DNA of 64,000 nucleotides, taken from contig OY997654.1 in the NCBI GenBank assembly GCA_963921795.1, positions 2,412,206-2,476,205 of the forward strand. Reading direction: 5' to 3'. Origin of the DNA: Nannobrachium achirus (lineage: Eukaryota; Chordata; Actinopteri; Myctophiformes; Myctophidae). Shown here in pieces: positions 54,856-64,000 of this stretch. The position numbers and the translations under genes are program-made. The notes beneath the pieces were generated by a model. It was not told the DNA's origin. It did no database searches and was given only the letters and a program-made list of their open reading frames with translations. Each line of letters opens with the position of its first letter. Position 1 is the stretch's first letter.

Positions 54856-55862
54856 TTATCTGTGTTTTTGATTTGATAAATGTCTCAATCTCGTCCTTAG
54901 GATTTTACAGTCGTTATCATACCAATTGTCAGTGTTGTCTTTGTTCTTTGTTTTCCTCTGAGAGGGTTTTAGGTTTGCTAATGAGGCTGTAAGGTCGAAT
55001 ATGTTATTGAGGCTTTCTACTGCCCCGTTTACACTTTCAGGTGTGGCGAGGAAGGTTCTTTTTAGGAATTTGTCGAATAGTGATTGCACTTGTTTTTGTT
55101 TAATCGCCTGCTGGAAAGATTCTGCACTTTGTTCCTTCCATTTGTAACGTTGTCTAATATTGTGTAGCTTGTTTGGTTTTGACATTTCGTTGTTGAGGGG
55201 TGATCTGTTCAGATAGGCTGTGATTTTGCTGTGGTCTGACAGGGGTGTTAGTTGATTGACTGTGAACGCTCTGAGGGACTATGTTCACGTCAGTGATGAA
55301 GTAATCTACTGTACTGTTACCTTTAGAGGAGCTGTGTGTATATCTACCGTACGAGTCACCTCGGAACCTACCATTCATTATATACAGACCCAGCGAACGA
55401 CAGAGCTGTAGGATTTGTGATCCATGTTTGTTTGTTGCTTTGTCATAGTTATGTCTGGGGGGGCATAGTGGGGGTGGAATGTTTATGCTTCCTGGTAGGT
55501 GTTGTCTCCCTGTGGATGTCAGGTGCTTGTCCTGTTCTTGCATTGAGGTCACTGCAAAGTATAATTTGACCGCTGGCCTGGAAATGGCTGATGTCCTCCT
55601 CTAATGTGGAGAACATATCCTCCTTAAAATAGGGGGATTCTATTGGGGGTATATAGTTAGCGCAAAGGAAGACATTTTTCTCAGTTGAGGTGAGGCTTTT
55701 GTTGATTTCTAACAGTGAACTGCACTTTAAAGCCAACAACCATGAAGAAGCAGACACCTTGTTGATCCAACTTACGGTACTGGCTTCATATAGCAAACTC
55801 TTTGATACACAGCTAATGTTCTTCTCCCCAGACACAGATGTGTTGTCCTCTGTCAGGCACAC
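54856..55862 (-). pseudogene. LINE endonuclease (APE-type) remnant
   Basis: Three overlapping minus-strand frames together give the endonuclease of a non-LTR retrotransposon plus the linker before its RT. Pieces in order: 'NYIPPIESPYF', 'IILCSDLNARTG' (the GDxNAR-like catalytic block), 'NKHGSQILQLCRSLGLYIMN', 'GRYTHSSSKGNSTVDYFITD', 'LTPLSDHSKITAYL' (the catalytic SDH block), and a linker ending 'WYDNDCKILRTRLRHLSNQK'. At least two frameshifts separate them. The RT is missing: this copy is cut at its 3' side near 54856, the opposite of ordinary 5' truncation, so a later deletion is implied. Confidence 0.87.
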
Positions 55863-58058
55863 GTAGCTCAGTAGGAGTTCCTTGACCCACTCAAAATGGC
55901 TATTTCAAAGATGAGGATGGCCAGCTGAAATCATTTACAACTGAGTCCCTCCCAGTACCAGGGGCAATCATTGAGATGGTCAGATGTCACTGTAAAGCAG
56001 ATGTCACATAGATGTTATTGCAGATCAGTGGAGCTACTCTGTATGGAATTATGTCGGTGTAGTGCTGACTGCCAAAACAATGAAGACTGTCAAGATACAT
56101 TGACTAGTGACAGCAACGATGATAATGAGGATGATGTATTATAGATTACTGCGTTCTTGCTATTTCTACAGTTAAGCTTGCCTGTTTCCACTGATCAGTA
56201 GCCAGAGCATTTATTGCCTCACTTATTCCACTATTCTCTGCCTGCTGATATATTCTAGTTTGCTATAATCTGTGCCAGTTTTTGACCCCTGCCTGCATCT
56301 GGAGTTTGTATTCCAGCCTGTTTGGACAGATCCCCAGTGTTTGGATCAGGACAGGACCCACAGACTAAGACTAGCCTTACCCTCTAGAACCAGGCGCCAC
56401 GCGGATTGCCCACTCAGAACTCTGACCCATGCTGCGCTTGACTATGTCAATCTCCACCTGGCCCCTTTGCTCCCCCCTCACTGAAAGTGTTTTTTCTGTG
56501 AGTTTATGAATATTGAAAGAACAAAAAGTATTAACAAAAGCATATATGACTGAATAATATCTTCATTGGATCCATTGGAACAGATTATTGTTTCCATTTT
56601 TTGAGAAGTAACTGCTTTGTTCATACAAGGTTTCCACCCCGACAGCAGAAACATACCAGTTTGTACTTGATAGATTGAAACTTTATCGATTCAATTTTAT
56701 GTTGGGTGTAAATAAATTACACAATTTTGTGTCAATGAGAGAAATCATCTGTCTCTGTCTCTTCAGATAATATATTGATTTCCTTAAAACTTGTTGACCT
56801 TGTTACCTTTTGCCCCCAAAATTAAGGATGATGACCCAAATCTGTGCCATTGATCATTTGTGAATACTTCTAATTAGCACCATTGGATTTTCTGACCCTA
56901 AAAATGTTGATTTAGCCACTAGAATCATGATCCTACCTAATCTAGAAGTCGAGATATTGAAAGACGAATATTCAAAGGTCGCCATTTTTCAAAGTCCAAG
57001 ATGACCACCATATTGGCTTCAGCGCAAATGGAATCGTGGATTTTCTGATTTGTTACACTCTGAAGTTTCCAAAAATGTATAGTTTTCCTAATCTCCAGAA
57101 AATTTGAACGAAAATACAAATAGAACTGGACTAATAGACTAACCATGACGCCATTGACCACATGAGACTGATACAATATGTCCATATATGGACATTCCCT
57201 GATATGGGCTTAAACCAATAAACATCAGCTTACTGTACAATTCCATTAAATCAAAACAAATAAAATAAATAATCAAATTCAAATAATCAGGATCAGTACA
57301 AAACAATTCTTTTTACCAAAATAAATATCTCTACAGAAATGGCATAACACTGCTACACCAGGATCAAACATGTTGCTATGTGGCCTGTACAATGCAATGG
57401 CAGCCTCCATTAGTGGGTGCAGGGCAGGCTGCCTGTACAGTCAGATGCTGTAACAAATAACTGTACACACAAAAGTGCATTTCAGTATTCATAAAGCCCA
57501 GGAAGAGTGTGTGCACTTCTCCCAACAAACATCCAACTTGTAACTGCTGTGCACAGATACAGTACATCTAACATCAACCCAGTTCATTCATTCACCATGT
57601 CCCCCTCAGCTAGCATGCTAATTGTTTGTAGCATCAGCCAATGAACAATCCTCACCATGCTGGTTATCTCTCTTTTCTCATCAAACTCGATGGTTGGACC
57701 CTCTGGCTGGAACCATGAATTATCTCTGGCTAAAACAGTAACTGGACTGCTTTTTAGCTGGACTTTGTGGCTGCTCTCTCTCAGCAAGTGTCATGGTGCT
57801 GCACATAGCACTATGCTCCCTCAACAGGAAGTGTCAGGTTACAAAATAAAAGTACTCAGCTTCAGAATAAAATAAACTTTGTTGATGTCTAGTAGTTTTC
57901 ACACTTTGCTTAATCATAAATATTTAACCCCTTGTATCCTGTTAGATGGTGTTAAATATATTTCTGCAATATAATCAATATGTTGGCACATTTTCTTTAG
58001 GACACATATTCAGGTTTTATCATGTACACTAGCTGTGTACATGTCAAACATGGATTAC
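55863..58058. other. No gene recognised; presumptive trmt61b intron side
   Basis: No further coding exon was recognised here, including any piece of the SAM-binding domain expected downstream of the exon at 58059-58596. AT-rich, with a mildly GC-rich patch at 56270-56480. Confidence 0.45.
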
Positions 58059-58596
58059 AGATGGCTGGGGCCCTCTTCATGTAGAGCACATAATCCTCCA
58101 GACTGGCACGGCGTATGAAGGTGGGAAACCCCTGGGTGGTCTTCAGGAACAGGCCCGGAGGCTGACCTGCCATGTCGTTGTGGAAAACACAACCCCAGTT
58201 GCTCTGCAGACGCGCCCCGGGTTGAACATGTCTGAACATGTGCTTGTACTCCGCCCTTCGCTTTGTGTACTCCGCGACCAGCAGCTCCCCGAACACCAGC
58301 AAGCGCTCCCCGGGGAGAGTGGACGGTACAGGACCACGCCCCTGATCATGGGCAAGAGCATGATCCTGTGTTTCTGAATGGTCCTCCTGAATATGAACGC
58401 TTTCTCCTTTGTGCAAAGTGTCTAAAGCGCTGTCATCCTTTGGGACCTTCACGTCGTCCACGTGTCCCACCTCGGGTTCTCCGTGGCTTTGACGTTCTCT
58501 GAGCTGAGCCATCTTGGGGCTCAGAGAATCCTGAGGCAGCAGGCGACTGATCCTCTCCAGGGGAGACAAGGGTCTCCTCCTCCCCGCTAGCAGCAC
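58059..58596 (-). CDS. trmt61b: trmt61b-like exon (mitochondrial tRNA m1A58 methyltransferase, N-terminal part)
   Basis: The minus strand encodes an Arg-rich, presequence-like start, a polar linker, and then 'RLLVFGELLVAEYTKRRAEY', 'RLQSNWGCVFHNDMAGQPPG', 'FIRRASLEDYVLYMKRAPAI'. This matches TRMT61B, which makes 1-methyladenosine in mitochondrial tRNA and 16S rRNA, up to the MKRG-x-AI block just before the SAM-binding Rossmann fold. It ends at T|GTAATC (58058-58057), a plausible donor at the expected codon. The methyltransferase domain itself was not found in the window. The frame's upstream limit is a TGA; the first in-frame ATG is at 58512, and 58596 is GTG. So either translation starts at 58512, leaving the Arg-rich part untranslated, or the start codon is lost and this is a decayed copy. 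Confidence 0.72.
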
Positions 58597-58617
58597 TCCT
58601 CTACTAACCTCGCATCA

Positions 58618-58646
58618 CCAGGCTTTCCCCTGAGAGAAAGCCTGGT
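58618..58646. repeat. Perfect 10-bp hairpin
   Basis: 'ccaggctttc' and 'gaaagcctgg' with an 8-9-nt loop, just upstream of the trmt61b-like exon. Confidence 0.85.
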
Positions 58647-58667
58647 CTTCGTTTACTAAACGGGCCG

Positions 58668-58900
58668 TTTGATCCGGTCGGGAGCGGAAGAGCTCCTACG
58701 TTTTTCTGTAGTCCAAAACTACACTTTGGCCGGAAACAACGACCGGAAACAGTTTCAACACAGTTTAGCGCATGCGCAAGTAGTTAGCGCATGCGCAAGT
58801 ACGGGTTAAAACTGTTTCCGGTCGTTGTTTCCGGCCAAAGTGTAGTCCGTTTTGGACTACAGAAAAACGTAGGAGCTCTTCCGTTCCCGACCGGATCAAA
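58668..58900. repeat. Large inverted repeat upstream of trmt61b-like exon
   Basis: The left arm 58668-58755 ('tttgatccggtcgggagcgg' to 'accggaaacagttt') is mirrored by 58808-58900 with few differences (one arm has an extra 'gttttg'). The arms are CpG-rich and each carries two 'CCGGAAAC' ETS-like sites. The 52-bp spacer holds two NRF-1-like sites. The arrangement is symmetrical, as if a promoter had been duplicated head to head. Confidence 0.92.
58768..58796. promoter_or_regulatory. Two tandem NRF-1-like sites
   Basis: GCGCATGCGC occurs at 58768-58777 and 58787-58796, each within 'tagcgcatgcgcaagta'. NRF-1 binds YGCGCAYGCGCR and drives many nuclear genes for mitochondrial proteins. Both sites match 11 of 12 positions (A instead of Y at the first). 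The position about 170 bp upstream of a mitochondrial methyltransferase exon, between ETS-like sites, fits a real promoter. Confidence 0.7.
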
Positions 58901-58910
58901 AGCCCGAAAT

Positions 58911-60009
58911 TGGAAGCCAGCCCAGGCTACTCCTCTACTGGGAGTCAGACCAGGGTTCAAGGAGGAAGGGTCAGAAGGGTAAGACCTGTCTGCTCCGTCC
59001 CCGCTGCTGCTGCCGTTAACCTTGTGGTGACCATCATCTGAGAATGTTCTCCTCACACACCACCACCGCTTTGGGAGTTGAACTACAGTATGTGTGTCCC
59101 TGTGTTTCGCACATGCACGGGCAGATGATGCGCATACATGTAACATTCTGTTTATGAAGAGAACCCCGCCGGGGGACATTCGCAAAATCACTTCTTCTGA
59201 TTGTAGTTGATGAGTGCGGCTGCTGCAAAGGTATTCAAGCGACATCTATTATCCTTTCCCATTTGAAGAGATTTGCTGCAGTCTTGACAGGGAGACACCA
59301 TAGAGTTATTGGGCCATTTCCTTTATTTATTCAGGGAAGGATGCTCCCCTTAAAACAAGTACAGCTATATGATGCAATACACTGTACATATAACAAGATG
59401 TCAAAATCGTTGAAGGTTGAATCTCCAGATATGGAGATAACCAACACATCCCTCCATATATGGTGTGATGTCATACTGATGTCAGCAGTGTGATGTCATA
59501 CTGATGCAGAGATATGAGCAGGGCAAAGGTGTGACGTGTGACGTGTGTCCGACGGACGGACGGACGGACGGACGGCCGGTGGAGGTTTTGATACTAAACT
59601 GCGACCTGACGGTCACAATAAAACGGGCATAGCCGTATTGAGAACTCCTTATATGGTTATGGCTGAGTCATGATGTGACACAAGTGTGACATCAGAGCTC
59701 TCCCAAGCCAAAGAAGATAATATAGATGCTCAATATCCTGTTTCAAGTGGCCAATGAATGATGAATGTTGGGAGTGCATGCCCCTCCTGTTTATGCAATA
59801 CCCATTATACGCATATATGGAGATACTATCTGTCTTTGGCCCCTGATGTCATCAATATGGCATCATGGTAACAGGTATTTGATAGAGAACATGTAATAGT
59901 ATCTTTTTATCACATTTTCCCATTCAACTCAATGAGGTTACTTTATAAAGGCAGGGGTGATAGTGCATGCACTAATCCACTCTAGCCCAGGTGCTGGACA
60001 AACAGCAGT
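58911..60009. other. No gene recognised
   Basis: CpG-rich to about 59250 (a possible first exon or 5' flank in the plus direction, unrecognised), then AT-rich. 59549-59573 is a (CGGA)n tetranucleotide tract. Confidence 0.5.
59549..59573. repeat. (CGGA)n tetranucleotide repeat
   Basis: About six 'cgga' units in tandem. Confidence 0.95.
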
Positions 60010-60069
60010 ACATAAGAAGAATATAGTCCGCAACACTGGTAATACTCAGCTCTGTTTTATTGCTTCAAC

Positions 60070-60096
60070 GTTTCGATCCGTTTGGATCTTCTTCAG
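60070..60096 (-). ncRNA. Hammerhead-ribozyme-like core (degenerate)
   Basis: The minus strand reads CTGAAGA, then 'agatcc aaac ggatc', then GAAAC. That corresponds to the hammerhead conserved CUGANGA, a 5-bp helix II with a tetraloop, and GAAA. One extra A sits next to helix II, and the other two helices were not identified, so activity is doubtful. Hammerheads are known in the terminal repeats of Penelope-like elements, which fits the location. Confidence 0.5.
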
Positions 60097-60889
60097 GAAT
60101 AGTATACAGGGAAATGACTGTGTACCCTTATAAAGACTAGCTTCCACTGTGATTGGCTCTAACAATGAGTGGTGATTGAAAACACCTAAGCTCATACCAA
60201 TCAGGCCATTTCTCCATTAATAAAACGGCAATAGTAAACACAAACCCAACATGTTTGTATACATAAATGTCAAACATCAGGACATACAAAATATACAAAA
60301 TCGTATCAAGTAAAGGACACAAATGAGTGACAGTTAATCACATTCATTTCAGAAAGACTTATTAAATTAGTTTTTCAATTTTCGTTTTGTTTTAATACAA
60401 AGAAACACATTGTTAAGGCCCAGACCTACTGTTGATGTAAATAGGGGACTGGGGCCAGAGAAGAATTTCTCACAAATGTTTGTGTCCTATAGCTTGAAAT
60501 GACTATACAAGAGAGAATAGAAAATTGACTAAGAGGACAAGTAGGTCTTCAGGAGGAGTCCTCCATCATCAGAGTCCCCAACCTTCATAAAGACCTACAA
60601 AGACCAAGAAAAGAGACATGTTAGCCCTTACAGTAAGTGCTGTTCGGGTCATTTTGACCCGTTTTACATTTTCATTTGGAAAAAAAAGGTAGAAGTTTAC
60701 ATTTTTTCCACCTGAAACTCACTGGCCTTAAAGATTCTTCTGAGATGAACATGTAAAAAAAATATTTTTGCACTACACCCATGCTACACCCCCCTCATAT
60801 TTTTTGAACCTTTAGTGCTGTTCGGGTCATTTTGACCCGGAAGCACAGATGCACAGAAATACACAGTATTATGCCAAAACACAGACACA

Positions 60890-61140
60890 CAGTCAACCCC
60901 ACTTCTAGCACCCCCCTTCTAAAGCCCCATTCCGAACCCTCCCCCCCCTCCCCTACACCCCCCCCCCCCCCACACACAACTAACCCCCCTCCCTTGATGC
61001 ACAGAAATACAAGGAATCATGTACAAACACAGATACACAATCACCCCCTAACCCCTTCCACCCCTCCCCCTCCAACCCCCCTCACCTCACCCTTACCCCC
61101 TCCCCTCTAAACCCCCCAACCCAACCCAACCCCACCTCTG
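60890..61140. repeat. C-rich low-complexity tract
   Basis: Long runs of C and CCCA/CCCT, including an uninterrupted run of more than ten C at about 60958-60970. Open frames across it are compositional. Confidence 0.9.
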
Positions 61141-61264
61141 TCATAGTGTATACGTTCAAGTGTATATTCATATGTGACGTTCATGTGTGTTCACATGTGT
61201 GTTCAGCTCTATGTGAGAATGATGTCCTGCTCTTGAACCACAAGTATTCAATTAATGGGCATAT

Positions 61265-61283
61265 TGGGGGGGGGGGGGGGGGA
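61265..61283. repeat. Poly-G tract
   Basis: An uninterrupted run of about 18 G residues within the MITE. Confidence 0.95.
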
Positions 61284-61711
61284 GTTCATAAAAACATTGA
61301 TTTACATGTTTTCCTATAAGCATGAGCAATATTGCCCAGTATTAAATAAAGTAGTTTTTTTACCTGAATTTCAGCTAAATCATTAAAAACGCCTAGCTCT
61401 TTCAGTGTTTAATGTGATATAGCAGAAATGCAAACATTTACCATATATATCATATGAATTGTTTGGTATTGAGTCAAAGTCAATGTATCATGATGATTTG
61501 TTAAGTTAAAAATTTATATTATTATTATTTTTTTTAAACCAAATATCCCCCGGGTCAAAATGACCCGAACAGAACGAAGGTGTAGTGAATCTGAACAGAA
61601 CTTAAGGGTTAAACAGTTAAAAGCAAATAAAAACAGTAGTATCAAAATATAAGGGGGATTTAACCCAAAATTACTCTAAGGTACACTGGACTCAGAAAAC
61701 AATAGTACGGT

Positions 61712-62140
61712 CTACACAGTAAAGTTACAAAAAAGGTCTCTAGGAGGCAATTTAACCCGCTCAATGCCCAAATACCTCAATGAAGAAATACAGTGTTGGG
61801 CTTGGTGGAAGTGTAGGGCTACAGGGTTTTTAAAATCGTTGTTTCTTATGTCACTCCTGTGCTCTGAGATTCTGGTTTTTAAGCGTCTCAGAGTTTTGAC
61901 AATATATATGCAAGCCCACACACACATTTGATCATGTAAACCACATAGTTTGTTGTACAGCTAATAATGCCCTTAATTTTAAAATTTTTACCTGTGGTAG
62001 GATGATTGAATGTGTGACATTTAGATGTAAAATTACACTGAGCACATCTGCCACACTTATAATTACCATCAGGGATATCTGATAGGAAGTGTGTAGGTGT
62101 ATCCTGACTCAAATGTGACCTGGCCAGGAGGTTCTTAATA
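61712..62140 (-). pseudogene. Penelope GIY-YIG endonuclease domain
   Basis: Two overlapping minus frames give the Cys-rich linker and nuclease. The linker is 'GNYKCGRCAQCNFTSKC' (CxxCxxC...C). The nuclease shows 'YVVYMIKCVCGLAYI' followed by 'KTLRRLKTRISEHRSDIR' and 'HFHQAQHCISSLRYLGIERV', matching the GIY-YIG fold used by Penelope-like elements to nick the target. A frameshift lies at about 61900. The 'GKT' after 'YI' reads 'VKT', and the C-terminal catalytic region after 'PPRD' is lost. Non-functional. Confidence 0.85.
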
Positions 62141-62144
62141 TAAT

Positions 62145-63058
62145 AATATTTTTTATCGTTTTATAATCCATTTTATAATGGGTTTAATTCTGTCTTTTAA
62201 AAATATAAATAGGCCAAATTGCAGAATTGTCATGCATTGTAGCATCAAATAGCCTTACATAACAAAGGACTGGACAAATACCCCCAAAAAGCCAAGGCAA
62301 TGATCTGAAACATATTATAGTAGGCTATATAATTTGTAAATATAAATATACATATAGCACTAAATCCTCCGCCTCCCCCCCAAAAAATATATATAAATGA
62401 CTAAATAACAAACGTCAACAACAGGCAACGTCTTTTGCTATGTTTGATTTGTTATTTTCTTATTTAAATAAAAAAATGAAAACTTCCCCATAGGGGTGCT
62501 GGAGCACCTGCAGCACCCCTAGTCCCCATGGCTATGGACGGCGCCACCATCTGTGCCAAAACATCACATTCACTTTCACTTTCAGCTTGGGAGCATTTCA
62601 TCTATGCACAAGGATTTAAGGATGTTATATTTATAATGATTACCAAAACATTCACTACCTGTGGCCATGGAGTAGGCCTACTCCGTTGGAAGGGAAATAA
62701 ACTTTTATGCGCTGTTAGACAGACAGCGTCAAGCCTTGGCAAGGCTCCTCGGTGCGTGGATATTTAGGAAGCAAAGAAAGTCACCACAGTTTGATTTGAT
62801 CATTGCTTAGTCAATTATGAAGAGATTTCTAAAATTAAAATGTCTCCATATTGCTTGGGAAGTCTACTTTACATGAAAATCGCGGCCTTTGCGATTCGCT
62901 AATTGCGAGATTTCACATTGCGATTTCGGTTTGAAAAGGATTAACTGTGCAGCACTAGTTCTTTTCTGCAGAGGAGGGGGCGGTGGGGGCCTTTTTGGTC
63001 AGCGGGGCCTCACGCAGACTGCGTAGTCTGCCTATAGGGCCCGCCGACGCTGGCTCTA
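62145..63058. mobile_element. Unidentified insertion in the Penelope-like element
   Basis: The Penelope protein similarity stops at 'HWHILRSDPTLG' (about 63060) and resumes at 'NLLARSHLSQDTP' (about 62130), where only a few codons should intervene. About 0.9 kb has therefore been inserted. It includes 'ggggtgctggagcacctgca' (62492) and a GC-rich right end ('gcgtagtctgcctatagggc'). Its termini were not resolved and no protein is encoded. Confidence 0.6.
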
Positions 63059-64000
63059 CCTAGGGTGGGATCTGACCTCAGAATATGCCAATGCTTTCTG
63101 ATCGTTGCCTCAAATTATTTACCTAATGGGGAGTACTGTACATAACAGTTAATTTGTTTATCTTTTACAGATTTCTCCTTGTTTTTGAGACACTCTAATT
63201 GGGTACAGCCACTAAACTTGTCTGGTTTGATCCAGTCATCTGTATACCCACACTGTTTAAAGCGATTTGCAAGATCTCTTGCATGTGTGGTAAATGATTG
63301 GTCCACACTGCAGATCCTGCGTACCCGCTTAAACTGACCCATAGGAATGCCCTTCTTCAAAGGGGTTGGATGGTAACTTGAACCATGCAAAAGGGCATTC
63401 CGGTCTGTCGGTTTTCTGTACAGGTCTGTATTGAGTCTATTGTTTTCGTTGATGACAAGAATGTCAAGAAAATTCATTCGGCATTGGTCAGAGGCAATGG
63501 TGAACCTTAAAAAACGACTACTGTCATTTAAAAGACTATGGAAGGCTGTTAACTCTGTGAGAGACCCGGTCCAGATAAGAAATATGTCATCAATGTAACG
63601 TCTCCACAACTGAATGTGTGATATAGAAACGGATTATTACTTGATAAAATTACTTCTGTTTCAAGGAGTCCAACAAAAAGATTGGCATAATTTGGTGACA
63701 TCTTACTGCCCATGGCTGTACCACATTCTCGAACAAGAAAAAGTTTTTAGTGAGCACAGCTACTTCAGTAAGATCTTTTAAACATTTGGTGCTGGGAATA
63801 CATTCAATCTGATCCAGAAAATGTTCAATTGCCTCTAAACCTCCTTGGTGTGGGATGTTTGTATATAAGCTTTCCACATCCAATGTGACAAGAAATTACT
63901 CATTGTCAACTGATTCTATCTTTTGTAGGACCTCAATGAAGTCACTGGAGTCCCTAAGAAAGAAGGGAAGTGCAAAGACATGTGGCTTAAGAAAGTGATC
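63059..64000 (-). pseudogene. Penelope reverse transcriptase (partial, runs off the window)
   Basis: Motif A region: 'MDVESLYTNIPHQGG' (63883 down). Motif B: 'CGTAMGSKMSPNYANLFVG', one frame over, near 63650-63720. Motif C: 'RRYIDDIFLIWTG' (63609 down). It continues through 'RMNFLDILVI', 'TDLYRKPTDRNALLHGSSYH' and 'FKRVRRICS', the characteristic Penelope thumb, to 'TIRKHWHILRSDPTLG'. Catalytic residues are retained, but there are at least two frameshifts and a stop after 'SPLGK'. The N-terminus lies outside the window. Confidence 0.88.

Larger units (their letters stand above)
60625..61608. mobile_element. piggyBac-like MITE nested in the Penelope-like element
   Basis: Ends 'cccttacagtaag' and 'gaacttaaggg', with TTAG (60621-60624) and TTAA (61609-61612) outside, i.e. 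a TTAA target with one change. Both subterminal regions carry 'tgttcgggtcattttgaccc' in opposite orientation. The interior is C-rich (60890-61140) and has no transposase. A single end of the same family lies at 54187-54330. Confidence 0.8.
60010..64000 (-). mobile_element. Penelope-like element with nested insertions
   Basis: Reading on the minus strand from the window edge: reverse transcriptase (64000 to about 63059), an insertion (about 62145-63058), the GIY-YIG endonuclease (62140-61712), a piggyBac-like MITE (60625-61608), and a 3' region with a hammerhead-like motif (60070-60096). An RT joined to a C-terminal GIY-YIG nuclease is unique to Penelope-like elements. The element continues beyond the window. 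Frameshifts and insertions show it is inactive. Confidence 0.87.

Noticed and set aside
60832-61110. Pro-rich 92-codon frame
   Set aside because: It is a product of the C-rich low-complexity tract in the MITE.

Overview
This is a repeat-dominated stretch of a vertebrate nuclear genome, most probably a teleost fish. The evidence is a Ty3/gypsy element, an ERV-like LTR element with a tRNA-Pro primer site, a Penelope-like element, piggyBac, PIF/Harbinger and hAT elements with hallmark target-site duplications, two kinds of LINE reverse transcriptase, many long (CA)n tracts, and vertebrate-type nuclear genes for mitochondrial proteins. There is no bacterial gene organisation. No complete host gene is visible; host coding material is limited to one good exon (trmt61b-like), an unrecognised exon array, and mitoribosomal-protein fragments.

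Layout. 0-6 kb: hAT MITEs, small tandem repeats and a 210-bp (CA)n tract. 6.3-10.8 kb: a LINE fragment abutting an MRPL38 pseudogene, inside a segment that recurs at 40.6-46.4 kb. 11-13.2 kb: long palindromes and fold-backs. 13.7-17.3 kb: a piggyBac element with TTAA flanks and a broken transposase. Its right half, plus part of an LTR, is tandemly duplicated (15.53-18.52 and 18.52-21.63 kb) with no difference noted apart from one 121-bp indel. 20.4-33.6 kb: an LTR element on the minus strand, almost without coding capacity, split by a young 8.0-kb Ty3/gypsy element (23.57-31.57 kb) with matching LTRs, CTAA target duplication, tRNA-His primer site, gag, protease and integrase. The reverse transcriptase of that element has lost its core. 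33.6-36.9 kb: a zinc-finger-like exon and three homologous exon cassettes with GTAAGT donors. 37.9-39.3 kb: a LINE reverse transcriptase open over 429 codons. 40.6-46.4 kb: second copy of the 7-10.8 kb segment, carrying a PIF/Harbinger insertion whose empty site survives in the first copy. 47.5-51.2 kb: four mitoribosomal large-subunit pseudogene fragments (MRPL40, MRPL46, MRPL27, MRPL38), all on the minus strand. 54.9-55.9 kb: a LINE endonuclease remnant. 58.06-58.6 kb: a trmt61b-like exon beside an inverted-repeat promoter region with two NRF-1-like sites. 60-64 kb: a Penelope-like element (RT plus GIY-YIG) with nested insertions and a hammerhead-like motif.

How it fits together: the nesting order can be read directly. 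LTR element then gypsy; Penelope then piggyBac-like MITE; duplicated segment then Harbinger. The most unusual points are the motif-A-less but young gypsy element, the mitoribosomal pseudogene cluster, the exon-cassette array, and the recurring 'CTACAAGCTCACAA' fold-back found at seven or more places. All gene identities come from reading translated sequence; no database search was run.
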